64,000 bases of DNA from Vreelandella sp042466685 (GCF_042466685.1 NZ_CP170448.1:186001-250000); one strand, 5' to 3'. Shown: positions 39,669-48,153, counted from the stretch's first letter. The notes: generated by a model not told the origin, from the letters alone. Numbers and translations: made by a program.

Positions 39669-40544
39669 GTGACAACCTCGCTGAAAGGCATACTCTGCAT
39701 GTGTTTGGGCGTTCTTTTTCTCGCCCTAGGCGACGCCGTTTCCAAGTGGTTAGGGGAAGTACACTCGCCGCTGCAGATTATTTTCTTCCGTGCCTTGGTA
39801 TCGCTACCGCTGATTGCACTGCTTGCCCATTTTGCCGGTGGGTTACGCAAGCTGCGCACAAAACGGCCGGGCATCCATTTACTGCGCGGACTGATCTATA
39901 CCGCCACCATGGTCTGTTTCGTATGGGGGCTAACGCTGCTACCCCTGGCAGAAGCCACGGCGATTGCCTTTGTGGCACCGCTGTTTGTGACCCTGCTTTC
40001 GGTGCCATTGTTGGGTGAGCGCATTGATCCACCGGTGCTGATTGCATCCTTGGTGGGGTTTGCGGGGGTACTGATCGTAGTGCGGCCCAACGGAGAGGCG
40101 TTTCAGGTGGGCGCGCTGGTATTGGTGGGCGCGGCGCTATTTTATGCGCTGATGATGATTACCGCCCGCCGCTACGGAGCCCGCGAACACCTCTGGGCGA
40201 TGCTGTTCTATATGACTTTCGTGCCATTGGTAATTACCGCACTAACGCTGCCCTGGGTGTGGCAAACGCCTCAGCCCTGGCACTGGGTAGGTTTTTTCGC
40301 TTCCGGCATATTGGGCGTTGCGGCCACCGCTTTTATCACTCTTGCCTTTCGCTTTGCTCCTGCGGCCATCGCCGCGCCGTTTGATTACACCGCCATGCTC
40401 TGGGCGGTGCTGTTGGGTTGGTGGTTCTGGGGCGAAATGCCGGATCTCTGGGTTTGGGTAGGCAGCGCCTTGATAATGGGCAGCGGGTTAGCGGTGGCGT
40501 ATCACGACCGGCGTACGAGCCTGAAACGTCGTCCAACGGCTTAA
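39669..40544 (+). CDS. EamA/DMT-superfamily permease
   Basis: This inner-membrane transporter of the drug/metabolite superfamily has two EamA repeats of about five helices each. The GTG at 39669 follows AGGGAG by eight bases and gives 291 residues (MTTSLKGILCMCLGVLFLA); in-frame GTGs at 39651 and 39666 are possible. The motif LRGLIYTATMVCFVWGL...PLAEATAIAFVAPLF marks the first repeat. Members export amino acids, metabolites or drugs; the substrate here is unknown. The strong terminator upstream shows it is transcribed separately. Confidence 0.85.
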   Translation: MTTSLKGILCMCLGVLFLALGDAVSKWLGEVHSPLQIIFFRALVSLPLIALLAHFAGGLRKLRTKRPGIHLLRGLIYTATMVCFVWGLTLLPLAEATAIAFVAPLFVTLLSVPLLGERIDPPVLIASLVGFAGVLIVVRPNGEAFQVGALVLVGAALFYALMMITARRYGAREHLWAMLFYMTFVPLVITALTLPWVWQTPQPWHWVGFFASGILGVAATAFITLAFRFAPAAIAAPFDYTAMLWAVLLGWWFWGEMPDLWVWVGSALIMGSGLAVAYHDRRTSLKRRPTA

Positions 40545-40674
40545 ACACAGGTTACTTTTTGATCCAGGTCACGCAAGCCGTGGGCTTGCCAAAACGGCGG
40601 GTTTGGGCTGGTTATAATCCAGGCCTTTCATCGCAGCTCGCTGCGAGCCATCGTCCTGATCACGGTGACCATCT

Positions 40675-42066
40675 ATGCAAGCCCCCGAACGACTGAAGCA
40701 AGCTCCCGAACTCCTTTCCCCTGCTGGTACCTTCAAGAACATGCGTTACGCCTTTGCCTATGGGGCCGATGCGGTTTACGCGGGGCAGCCGCGCTACTCT
40801 CTACGGGTGCGCAACAACGATTTTAAAATTGATAACTTACATCGTGGTATCGAGTACGCCCATGCCCGAGGCAAGCAGTTTTACGTCGCTTCCAACATTG
40901 CCCCTCATAACAGCAAGCTGAAAACCTACCTACAGGATATGGCGCCGGTGATCGAGGCAGGGCCCGATGCGCTGATTATGTCGGATCCCGGTTTGATTAT
41001 GATGGTGCGTGATCGCTGGCCCGATCAACCCATCCACCTCTCGGTGCAATCGAACGTCGTCAACTGGGCTGCCGCCCAATTCTGGCAGCGGCAGGGTATT
41101 AGCCGCATCATTCTATCTCGTGAGTTGTCACTGGAAGAGATCGGCGAAATACGTGACAAGTGCCCAGGCTTAGAGATCGAAACCTTTGTTCACGGCGCGC
41201 TCTGTATCGCCTACTCCGGCCGCTGCCTGCTATCAGGCTACTTCAATCATCGCGACCCTAACCAAGGCACCTGTACCAACGCGTGTCGCTGGAAATACAA
41301 CACCATAGCGGCAAGCCAAGATGATAAAGGCGACTTGATCGCCGTCCAGGGAGTTGGCACCGCAACAGCCGACAACCAGGACGAGTTCTCGGCGCTGATT
41401 GAGGACGTTTCCCGCCCCGGCAAGCTGATGCCTGTCTATGAAGATGAGCACGGCACCTACATTATGAACTCCAAGGATCTGCGCGCGGTGCAGCATGTCG
41501 CTCGGTTGACGCAAATGGGCGTGGCATCGCTAAAGATCGAGGGGCGCACCAAGTCCCATTATTACGTCGCGCGTACAGCGCAAGTCTATCGGCAAGCTAT
41601 TGATGACGCCGTCGCTGGGCGACCCTTTAATAAACGGCTAATGGATGAGCTGGAAAACTTGGCGAATAGAGGCTACACCGAAGGCTTCTATCAGCGCCAT
41701 GTCCACGGTGAGTTCCAACGCTATGAGCAGGGGCACTCCATTGGCGTTCACCAACAGTTCGTCGGTGAAGTACTGGGGTTTGACCCGGCTCGTGGCACCT
41801 TGGAAGTCGAGGTGAAAAATCGCTTTGAAGTGGGGGATGGCATGGAGCTTATGCTGCCAGGTGGCAATCACCGCTTCGTGCTCGAACATATCGAGAACTT
41901 ACAAGGCGAAGCGCAGAGTGCAGCCCCTGGCTCGGGGCATCGCGTACGAATCCCCCTCCCCAAGGTCAGCATTAGCCCTGAACAGCTTGAGTTTGCGCTG
42001 TTGATGCGTGATCTCGCGCCTTCCAAAGCAGCACAGCCTGAATCGTTAGGGGTAGCGATCAGCTAA
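40675..42066 (+). CDS. trhP: tRNA 5-hydroxyuridine synthesis protein TrhP (peptidase U32 family, YegQ)
   Basis: TrhP uses prephenate-dependent chemistry to make 5-hydroxyuridine at position 34 of several tRNAs, a precursor of cmo5U. It has 463 residues. The N-terminal U32 domain begins PELLSPAGTFKNMRYAFAYGADAVYAG, the family signature segment is ETFVHGALCIAYSGRCLLSGY, and conserved cysteines follow (QGTCTNACRW). Length and sequence fit YegQ rather than UbiU/UbiV. A TATAAT at 40614-40619 could be its -10 element. Its end overlaps the convergent ygiD gene by eight bases. Confidence 0.92.
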   Translation: MQAPERLKQAPELLSPAGTFKNMRYAFAYGADAVYAGQPRYSLRVRNNDFKIDNLHRGIEYAHARGKQFYVASNIAPHNSKLKTYLQDMAPVIEAGPDALIMSDPGLIMMVRDRWPDQPIHLSVQSNVVNWAAAQFWQRQGISRIILSRELSLEEIGEIRDKCPGLEIETFVHGALCIAYSGRCLLSGYFNHRDPNQGTCTNACRWKYNTIAASQDDKGDLIAVQGVGTATADNQDEFSALIEDVSRPGKLMPVYEDEHGTYIMNSKDLRAVQHVARLTQMGVASLKIEGRTKSHYYVARTAQVYRQAIDDAVAGRPFNKRLMDELENLANRGYTEGFYQRHVHGEFQRYEQGHSIGVHQQFVGEVLGFDPARGTLEVEVKNRFEVGDGMELMLPGGNHRFVLEHIENLQGEAQSAAPGSGHRVRIPLPKVSISPEQLEFALLMRDLAPSKAAQPESLGVAIS

Positions 42067-42796
42067 ACGCATAAACGTCCATGGCAAGCACCCCGTGCTC
42101 CACGCTGTGGTGCAGCTGACTAGCTTCGCCTCCTGCCCCCATGGCCACCAGCAGCGGCTGGAAATGCTCTGGGGTTGGATGGTTCTTCTGGGCGTTGGGA
42201 GCGCGCTCCCAGCTAAGCAGTGCCTCGCGATCATTGGCGATAAGGCGTTCGCTTACCCAAGTGGCGAACTCATCGACCCAGGCGGGCATGGGGCTCGCCT
42301 GGGGCATGAGTTCATGCAGGTTATGGGTCAAGCTGCCCGAGCCGATAACTAATACTCCTTCTCCCCGCAGTGCCGACAGGCGCTCGCCCAGTGCGACCAG
42401 ATCCTGATTGCTCCAGCGTACCGGTAGCGACAGGGAAACAACGGGCACATTGGCATCAGGAAACATCAACGAAAGGGGCACCCAGGCGCCGTGGTCAAGG
42501 CCTCGCTCTACTCGCTCGGCGCCCAGTAACATGGCCAACCGTTCAGCCAGTTCCGGTTCACCAGGAACAGGATACTGGCACTCGAAAAGCGCCTGTGGGA
42601 AGCCGCCAAAGTCGTGGATGGTCTCCGGCTTAGCGCTGGTGCTGACCTTGAGCGTTAGGCTCTCCCAGTGTGCTGAGACCACGATCACCGCTTTGGGCGA
42701 AAGCTGCCTGCCCAGTTCGCGTAGAAAGGCGTGAGCAGGAGTTTTAGTGAGCGCCAGCATGGGCGAGCCATGGGAGATAAACAGGCTAGGTAACAT
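42059..42796 (-). CDS. ygiD: Extradiol dioxygenase of the LigB/YgiD family (4,5-DOPA dioxygenase-like)
   Basis: YgiD-type enzymes are zinc/iron dioxygenases that open catechol rings such as DOPA; the natural bacterial substrate is uncertain. It has 245 residues. Likely metal ligands are in SLFISHGSPM (His 9), SAHWES and DHGAWVP near 118, with a further His in LHHSVEHG near the end. GGAG precedes the ATG by nine bases. It lies downstream of doxX on the same strand, beyond a 13-copy heptamer array, and its 3' end overlaps trhP. Confidence 0.87.
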   Translation of the reverse strand: MLPSLFISHGSPMLALTKTPAHAFLRELGRQLSPKAVIVVSAHWESLTLKVSTSAKPETIHDFGGFPQALFECQYPVPGEPELAERLAMLLGAERVERGLDHGAWVPLSLMFPDANVPVVSLSLPVRWSNQDLVALGERLSALRGEGVLVIGSGSLTHNLHELMPQASPMPAWVDEFATWVSERLIANDREALLSWERAPNAQKNHPTPEHFQPLLVAMGAGGEASQLHHSVEHGVLAMDVYAFS

Positions 42797-42860
42797 GGGG
42801 TGAGTCTCCTCAGCAGCATTGCCAACGCTGGCGGTGAGGCGAGCGCTGGCGATAGGATGT

Positions 42861-42957
42861 GTTAGGTGTTAGGTGTTAGGTGTTAGGTGTTAGGTGTTAG
42901 GTGTTAGGTGTTAGGTGTTAGGTGTTAGGTGTTAGGTGTTAGGTGTTAGGTGTTAGG
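42861..42957. repeat. Heptanucleotide array, 13 perfect copies of GTTAGGT plus a partial copy
   Basis: The unit GTTAGGT runs head to tail from 42861 to 42951 without a mismatch, then GTTAGG to 42957. Read on the minus strand the doxX stop TAA (42955-42953) is in the first unit, and the array continues toward ygiD, ending 64 bases before its ATG. Perfect copies imply a young or actively slipping microsatellite. Confidence 0.97.
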
Positions 42958-43366
42958 CTAGGCGAGGGCTTAGCACCCAGCGGCCGCTGCCCAGGCCCGC
43001 TTGAACTATTAGCGCCACTGTCCAGAACACCGGGAATTCCCAACCGCCGCCGGCATTGGAGAACATCCAGCCGTTGCCAAGATGCACCCAGGCAGCGCCA
43101 AGCAGCACCGGCACCAGTGCCAAACTCACCCAGCGGGTATAAACCCCCAGAATCAGGGCGGCTCCACCGACTACTTCGGCAGCAATGGTCAAGTAAGCCA
43201 GAAAACCGGGTAAGCCCAGTGATTCAAAATAACCGACGGTGCCCGGCAGGGTAAACACAAACACCTTGAGTAAACCGTGGGCAAGGGCCATCACACCCAG
43301 TGCAATACGCAGTAGCGAAATGGCATGGGGCTGTAAAGAGGGGGTGGAGTGAGTATGCGTTGTCAT
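42953..43366 (-). CDS. DoxX-family membrane protein
   Basis: This small four-helix membrane protein of the DoxX/SURF4-like family has hydrophobic stretches around 17-36, 44-68, 75-92 and 103-123. The ATG at 43366 has GGAAG eight bases upstream and gives 137 residues (MTTHTHSTPSLQPHAISLLRI); an ATG five codons earlier (43381) lacks a ribosome site. Family members are linked to redox or thiol stress, but function is not established. The stop codon lies in the heptamer array. Confidence 0.85.
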   Translation of the reverse strand: MTTHTHSTPSLQPHAISLLRIALGVMALAHGLLKVFVFTLPGTVGYFESLGLPGFLAYLTIAAEVVGGAALILGVYTRWVSLALVPVLLGAAWVHLGNGWMFSNAGGGWEFPVFWTVALIVQAGLGSGRWVLSPRLA

Positions 43367-43444
43367 CGTAGTAGCTTCCATCGAGTGGTTGATGGCGCTA
43401 CTTTACAGCTGGATCAGATCGAGATAATCAGCTTATTTAGCACA

Positions 43445-44365
43445 TCACTGTTGCGTAATAGGCGACAATCCAATGCTCTGCTCCCAAGCTGGCGGATCGC
43501 CCCACGCCTCGGTGAGCAGGTCGATAAAGCGTTCCACCTTGGCGGGCAGGTAGCGTCGGGCGGGGTAGAGCGCGTGGACATCGAGCCGCATCGCTGGCTC
43601 ATGGGTCAAAATGGGCACTAAACGCCCGCTAGCGATACTCTCAGTGACCAGAAAGCTGGGCTGCTGAGCGATGCCCAGGCCAGCTTCCGCGGCGTGGGTG
43701 ATGACATCGCCATTATTGCTTTCCAGCGGGCCACTGACCGTCAACGACTGTGTGGCAATCTGCCAGTCAGCGCTGTGCTGGCCGCTGCGATAGCGCAGGC
43801 AGCGGTGCTCGGCAAGGTCTTTAACGCTGCGAGGTTCTCCGTGGGTGGAAAGGTACTCCGGCGAGGCACAAAACAGCAGGCGGCAGCGGGTCAGGCGGCG
43901 CGCCACCAGGCTTGAGTCTGGAAGGCTGCCGATACGAATCGCGACGTCATACCCCTCTTCCAGCAGATCAACGCGGCGGTCGTTCAGATCCAATCGCACT
44001 TCAAGCGCGGGATGGGTCTGCATAAATTGAGCCACGAGAGGCGCTAGGTAGCGGGTGCCAAAACTCATTGGCCCATTCACACGTAGCCGCCCGCGCACAT
44101 CGCTGGTGCCTTGGCCCACCTCGGCGGCGGCTTCATCGAGCGCTTGCAGTACGCCTTGGGCGCGGGCTAAATAGCGCTCCCCCGCTTCCGTAAGATGTAG
44201 CCGTCGCGTAGTGCGCTGTATCAGTCGCGCACCTAATGCCTCTTCCAGTGCCATCACCTGACGGGATACCCGCGTGCGGGAAATATCCAGCGCCTCGGCG
44301 GCTCGGGTGTAGCTACCCAGTTCAGCTACCCGCACAAAAGCGACGATATGCTCTAACTGATTCAT
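43445..44365 (-). CDS. LysR-family transcriptional regulator, translationally coupled to thiE
   Basis: This 306-residue regulator has an N-terminal winged helix (SYTRAAEALDISRTRVSRQV, about 17-36) and a LysR substrate-binding domain. Its ATG at 44365 overlaps the thiE TGA as ATGA, so it appears to be the last cistron of the thiM-thiE unit and under the same TPP riboswitch; this is unusual for a LysR gene. An upstream in-frame extension to 44431 lies inside thiE and is rejected. It is convergent neither with doxX nor divergent from a target, so the regulon is unknown. Confidence 0.88.
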   Translation of the reverse strand: MNQLEHIVAFVRVAELGSYTRAAEALDISRTRVSRQVMALEEALGARLIQRTTRRLHLTEAGERYLARAQGVLQALDEAAAEVGQGTSDVRGRLRVNGPMSFGTRYLAPLVAQFMQTHPALEVRLDLNDRRVDLLEEGYDVAIRIGSLPDSSLVARRLTRCRLLFCASPEYLSTHGEPRSVKDLAEHRCLRYRSGQHSADWQIATQSLTVSGPLESNNGDVITHAAEAGLGIAQQPSFLVTESIASGRLVPILTHEPAMRLDVHALYPARRYLPAKVERFIDLLTEAWGDPPAWEQSIGLSPITQQ

Positions 44366-44994
44366 GACGCCGAAACAGCTTGGAAAACCTGAAAAGCACG
44401 CGCTGCCTGGTAAGGGTCGGGCTGACCGCAAATGGCCGAGATCACCGCTAAGCCGTTCGCCCCCGCTCGCTGCACGCTAATGGCATGTTCAGCCTTTAGC
44501 CCGCCAATGGCCACGCTGGGCAGTGGGCACGCTTTGACCAGCGCAGCCAAGCCACCAAAGCCGATGGGCTGGGCGTGATCCTGTTTGCTCTCGGTGGCAA
44601 ACACCGGGCCAATCCCCACATAGTCAAGCAGCTCAAACGGAGTGGCTTGCAGCTGGGCGATAGTATTGATCGACAGACCAATAATCGCCTGCTCACCTAA
44701 CAAACGGCGCGCTTCCTGAACGGCGGCGTCGCTCTGGCCGACATGCAGGCCATCTGCCTGGCTTTCTAGTGCCACCGGCAAGCGGTCGTTAATGATCAGC
44801 GGCACACCAGTGCCTGCGAGAAGCGTTTTTAACCGTTTGGCTTGGGCGGTCATCTGTTCATCGCTGGCATGCTTATCACGTAATTGGACGATGGTGACAC
44901 CGCCTTTTACCGCGGCCTCAACCGTTTGTTCCAAGCCTTGGTCTCGGCAGAGCGCGGCATCGGTGACCAAATAGAGCGATAGATCAAGCGGCAT
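44362..44994 (-). CDS. thiE: Thiamine-phosphate synthase ThiE
   Basis: ThiE joins hydroxymethylpyrimidine diphosphate and thiazole phosphate to thiamine phosphate. The ATG at 44994 gives 210 residues (MPLDLSLYLVTDAALC); the frame is open to 45180 but that part overlaps thiM. Motifs are VQLRDK (phosphate/pyrophosphate site), LIINDR, GLHVGQSD and GIGPVFAT. It overlaps the end of thiM by 11 bases, so ThiM and ThiE form a salvage pair. Confidence 0.94.
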   Translation of the reverse strand: MPLDLSLYLVTDAALCRDQGLEQTVEAAVKGGVTIVQLRDKHASDEQMTAQAKRLKTLLAGTGVPLIINDRLPVALESQADGLHVGQSDAAVQEARRLLGEQAIIGLSINTIAQLQATPFELLDYVGIGPVFATESKQDHAQPIGFGGLAALVKACPLPSVAIGGLKAEHAISVQRAGANGLAVISAICGQPDPYQAARAFQVFQAVSAS

Positions 44995-45793
44995 GAATTG
45001 CCTCCAGCTGGGCATGAGTGGTGAGGTCGTCAGGGGTGAGTTGATAAAGCGCATCCAGCAGTGCCACTTGAAAGCTACCAGGCCCCTGGGCATTGCCGCC
45101 CGCACGTTCACCAGCGACGGCAAAGCAGCCCAGCGCGGCTGCCGTTGCGCCCAGTGGGGCGTCGCGGTTGGCAGCCACAAATCCTGCCACTAGCGCACTC
45201 AGCCCACAGCCAAGCGTTGTTACACGGGGCATCAAAGGGTGGCCTCCGTTAATACGGTAGTGTTGAGCGCCGTCCGTTACCCAGTCACTTTCGCCAGTCA
45301 TCGCGACAATACAGCCGTTTTTTTGCGCTAATGCTATCGCGGCATCTACGGCTTGGTCGGTGGTGGCGGTAGAATCCACGCCGCGCCCTTGGCTGGCTAA
45401 ACCGTTAAGGGTAAGAACTTCAGACGCATTGCCACGAATCACGCTGGGATTATTGGCCAGCAGTTTCGCACACAGCGATTGGCGATAGCGGGTGGCGCCA
45501 ACGGCGACGGGGTCTAGTACCCAGGGCACGCCATGCTCATGGGCGGTCGCGGTGGCAGTCAACATAGCGTCAGCCCAGTGGGCAGAGATCGTGCCTATGT
45601 TAATCGAGAGCCCTGCGGAAATAGCCGTGAACTCCGCTACTTCTTCATGCGCATGCAGCATGGCGGGAGATGCGCCAGTGGCCAGTAACAGGTTGGCTGT
45701 GCTGTTCATGGCCACATAGTTGGTTATGCAGTGAACCAGTGGAGTTGTGGTACGCAACACATCAAGGTAATCGCCAAGCGGGCGTAGGGTCAT
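44984..45793 (-). CDS. thiM: Hydroxyethylthiazole kinase ThiM
   Basis: ThiM phosphorylates 4-methyl-5-hydroxyethylthiazole in thiamine salvage. It has 269 residues, with the ribokinase-like motifs CITNYVAMNSTANLLLATGASP near the N-terminus and TLGCGLSALVAGFVA holding the catalytic cysteine/base region near residue 190. GGGAGG stands before the ATG and is covered by a hairpin downstream of a TPP riboswitch, so thiamine pyrophosphate should shut off translation. Confidence 0.94.
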   Translation of the reverse strand: MTLRPLGDYLDVLRTTTPLVHCITNYVAMNSTANLLLATGASPAMLHAHEEVAEFTAISAGLSINIGTISAHWADAMLTATATAHEHGVPWVLDPVAVGATRYRQSLCAKLLANNPSVIRGNASEVLTLNGLASQGRGVDSTATTDQAVDAAIALAQKNGCIVAMTGESDWVTDGAQHYRINGGHPLMPRVTTLGCGLSALVAGFVAANRDAPLGATAAALGCFAVAGERAGGNAQGPGSFQVALLDALYQLTPDDLTTHAQLEAIHAA

Positions 45794-45798
45794 AGCAT

Positions 45799-45814
45799 CC
45801 TCCCGGCAGGGAGG
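45799..45814 (-). promoter_or_regulatory. Hairpin covering the thiM ribosome-binding site
   Basis: On the minus strand CCTCCC pairs with GGGAGG around TGCC. The GGGAGG is the thiM ribosome-binding site, six bases before the ATG at 45793. It forms the obvious expression platform of the adjoining riboswitch and implies translational control. Confidence 0.75.
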
Positions 45815-45831
45815 TGGTCAACGGCACCACG

Positions 45832-45906
45832 ACTCCCTACGCCGGTATTATCCGGTTCAGGTTCAAAGGGTGCATCTCAGCCCACTCGTAACGGTGGGCG
45901 CCCCTG
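45832..45906 (-). promoter_or_regulatory. Thiamine pyrophosphate (TPP) riboswitch, THI element
   Basis: Read on the minus strand, the element begins near GACAGGGGCG and contains CTGAGATGCACCC, TTTGAACCTGAAC, then CCGGATAATACCGG and GTAGGGAGTC. These are the conserved TPP-aptamer blocks in order and spacing, with CTGAGA at 45880-45875. It lies 39 bases before thiM. Confidence 0.96.
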
Positions 45907-45968
45907 TCGAACAACTACTATCCTTGCCGGAGGCGAGCCTGTAAAGAGCTGGGTACAAGCAATGCAGA

Positions 45969-46313
45969 CTAACGAAACGAAATACGCGTACCGTAGGTAA
46001 GCATTTCATCAGGGGTCATCGCTTTACCTTCTACCCCAATCATCTCGTCACCACACTGGTCGGCGAAGGTCAGCACACCGTGGGTCAAGCCCAGTTGACC
46101 GAGCGTGTCGCGAATCTCACCGGTGCCTAGAAAAGTGCTGACATGACCTTTGTTGTCGCTAAGGTCAGACACGCCGTTGGCGTGATGAAAACGCACTTTG
46201 TAAATGCCATCCATGGATTCTACTTCGACAATCGGCGAAAAGCCGTTGTGAAGGGCATTGGAAAGCTGTTTTAACGTTAGTTGATTACCCAGCGTCATAT
46301 CAATCGAGCTCAT
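45969..46313 (-). CDS. Hypothetical protein, DUF6482-like
   Basis: This 114-residue acidic protein (MSSIDMTLGNQLTLKQLSNAL) has an AGGAG ribosome site. The core KVRFHHANGVSDLSDNKG and CGDEMIGVEG, followed by a short beta-rich C-terminus, recalls the small DUF6482 proteins of pseudomonads and halomonads (recognised by pattern only). No membrane segment or signal peptide is present, and its function is unknown. It stands alone between the thi riboswitch and the divergent gloA. Confidence 0.7.
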   Translation of the reverse strand: MSSIDMTLGNQLTLKQLSNALHNGFSPIVEVESMDGIYKVRFHHANGVSDLSDNKGHVSTFLGTGEIRDTLGQLGLTHGVLTFADQCGDEMIGVEGKAMTPDEMLTYGTRISFR

Positions 46314-46556
46314 GGAAAACTCCTGGTGGACGCCTCAAATTGGACATCGCACATGCGGCGGGAACGGCTATTTGTAGAGCTTATGAATAATAAGTGTAGG
46401 ATTTTTGTTTAGTATTGCCAGTGCGCTTAATGTGACACTGCGTTGGCGAATCCTACATGCTTGTAAGGGCTGGTATTATGGCCTTAAAGCCCCCATGGTA
46501 AGCGGTAAGTGAGGCTCAATGGATTCAATGATCAGCATTAGCGACAGGAGAGCGAA

Positions 46557-47093
46557 ATGAGTTTTCAAGGCGAGCAGCACCCAGGCGTCGTTGCCACACC
46601 ACCCCAGACCCAAGGGTTTCGTTTAAATCACACCATGCTGCGGGTGAAAGACCCCGAGCAGGCGCTGACGTTCTATTCAAACGTCTTTGGCATGCAGGTG
46701 ATGCGGCGGCTGGATTTTGAAGAGATGCAGTTCTCGCTCTATTTCCTTGCCAATCTGGAGCCCAACGACAGCGTGCCGGAGGAGGCCCAAGCACGTACCG
46801 CTTGGACGTTTAGCCAGAAAGGATTGCTGGAGCTGACCCACAACTGGGGGACTGAAGACCAGGAAGATTTTGCCTACCACGATGGCAACGCGGAGCCCCA
46901 GGGCTTCGGGCATATCTGCTTTAACGTGCCGGATTTGGCAGCGGCCCAGGCGTGGTTCGACGAGCACGACGTGACCTTTGTGAAACGCGCCGATCAGGGC
47001 AAGATGAAAGATGTTATCTTCGTTAAAGACCCGGACGGCTACTGGATCGAAGTGATTCAGGCAGATCTGATGGTAGGGAAAAGCGACGCTTGA
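46557..47093 (+). CDS. gloA: Lactoylglutathione lyase (glyoxalase I), zinc-type
   Basis: This enzyme converts the methylglyoxal-glutathione hemithioacetal to S-lactoylglutathione. It has 178 residues, the longer human/Pseudomonas-like form typical of zinc-dependent enzymes. The four metal ligands are placed as expected: His 25 (RLNHTML), Glu 92 (LELTHN), His 119 (GFGHIC) and Glu 165 (YWIEV). AGGAG precedes the ATG. The 243-base gap upstream contains a 9-bp inverted repeat (46395-46403 with 46449-46457) but no gene. Confidence 0.95.
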   Translation: MSFQGEQHPGVVATPPQTQGFRLNHTMLRVKDPEQALTFYSNVFGMQVMRRLDFEEMQFSLYFLANLEPNDSVPEEAQARTAWTFSQKGLLELTHNWGTEDQEDFAYHDGNAEPQGFGHICFNVPDLAAAQAWFDEHDVTFVKRADQGKMKDVIFVKDPDGYWIEVIQADLMVGKSDA

Positions 47094-47102
47094 GGCACGC
47101 CA

Positions 47103-47471
47103 ATGGCTGAACTACTGTTCCGGCTGCGCCATGTGACCGACGAAGAAGCCATGGAAGTGCGCGACCTGCTCGCTGCCCATGGCTTTGACACCTATGAGAC
47201 CCAGGCGGGCTTTTTCCGCCTGGGGGTCGATGCTATTTGGCTGCGCAACCCGCATCAACACGACGCTGCCATCGCGGCGTTAGAGGCCTATCAGGCGGAA
47301 CGCCTTGAGCGCGCCCAACGCGAGCACCAGGCGGCGGTTGAGCGGGGTGACGCCGAGACTCTGTGGCGTCGCTTGGCCGCTCATCCGTTGCAGGTCGTGC
47401 TAGTGCTACTAGCCGTGGGGCTTATTGCCGCCCTGACGTTACTGCCGTTTTTAGGCTTGTCCCGCGCCTGA
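47103..47471 (+). CDS. Small membrane protein with N-terminal ACT-like domain, DUF6164-like
   Basis: This 122-residue protein begins nine bases after gloA and is probably co-transcribed. The first 60 residues (LLFRLRHVTDEEAMEVRDLLAAHGFDTYET...) look like a small alpha/beta domain. A charged helix (AERLERAQREHQAAVERG) and one C-terminal membrane helix (VVLVLLAVGLIAALTLL, about 98-116) follow. It resembles the DUF6164 family by pattern; function unknown. Confidence 0.75.
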   Translation: MAELLFRLRHVTDEEAMEVRDLLAAHGFDTYETQAGFFRLGVDAIWLRNPHQHDAAIAALEAYQAERLERAQREHQAAVERGDAETLWRRLAAHPLQVVLVLLAVGLIAALTLLPFLGLSRA

Positions 47472-47487
47472 CACTGAACCTATCAGC

Positions 47488-48153
47488 TTAAGCGGGCGGC
47501 AGGTGCCCCCGTTTGAGGTACATCATGACCCCATCCTCACCGGCCGTTAGCGCCGGAGCTGCACCACTCGGGTAGCGGCACCAGGTGCCCGCCGTGTAGC
47601 TCTGCTCGCTATCGCTTAGCGTGCCTTCCAGAATCAAAAACTCGAGTCCGCCCAGCAGCGTGGGGTAGGTAATGGAAGTGCCCGCCGACCAGCGTTCCAG
47701 GCTGGTGCGCTCCTGCTTGTAGGTATGCAGCATCTTGTAGGCGATGCGCGGCCGCCGGTCTGGCTGCCAGGGCAGCCGGTGTGCGGGCACCGCCAGCTGG
47801 AGCGTGTCGTTGGGATCGAACTGGTGCAGTTTGACAAAAATCAGCGCGCCCTCTTCGCCAATCTGCGGGGTATGGCCGGTGCCGATGGGGTTGCGTAAGT
47901 AGCTGCCGGCTGTGTAGCGCCCATGCTCATCGGCGAACACACCTTCTAGTACCAGAATTTCTTCGCCACCACCGTGGGTATGCCGCTCAAACTGGGTATT
48001 GGGGGCGTAGCGAACGAGGCTGGTGGCGCGGGCAACTTCGTCACCAATTCGGTCAAACATCATGCGCTCTACCCCCGCGCTGGGGGAGTCGACCCACTGG
48101 TACTCTTCCGGGGTAACACAGGCAAAGTGGCTAAAATCGGCGTTTAGACGCAT
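47488..48153 (-). CDS. Double-cupin protein, ChrR-like
   Basis: The 221 residues hold two cupin units. The first keeps metal-ligand residues His 58, His 60 and Glu 64 (ERHTHGGGEEILVLEG) with another His at 94; the second (LLGGLEFLILEGTLSD) lacks them. ChrR-type cupins act as zinc anti-sigma factors, but that needs an N-terminal anti-sigma domain which is absent, so a free-standing cupin sensor or enzyme is likelier. It is convergent with the preceding gene (17-base gap). Confidence 0.8.
   Translation of the reverse strand: MRLNADFSHFACVTPEEYQWVDSPSAGVERMMFDRIGDEVARATSLVRYAPNTQFERHTHGGGEEILVLEGVFADEHGRYTAGSYLRNPIGTGHTPQIGEEGALIFVKLHQFDPNDTLQLAVPAHRLPWQPDRRPRIAYKMLHTYKQERTSLERWSAGTSITYPTLLGGLEFLILEGTLSDSEQSYTAGTWCRYPSGAAPALTAGEDGVMMYLKRGHLPPA

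Noticed and set aside
42861..42957. CRISPR array or true telomere repeat
   Set aside because: The unit is seven bases with no spacers and no cas genes; a bacterial internal microsatellite is the simpler reading.
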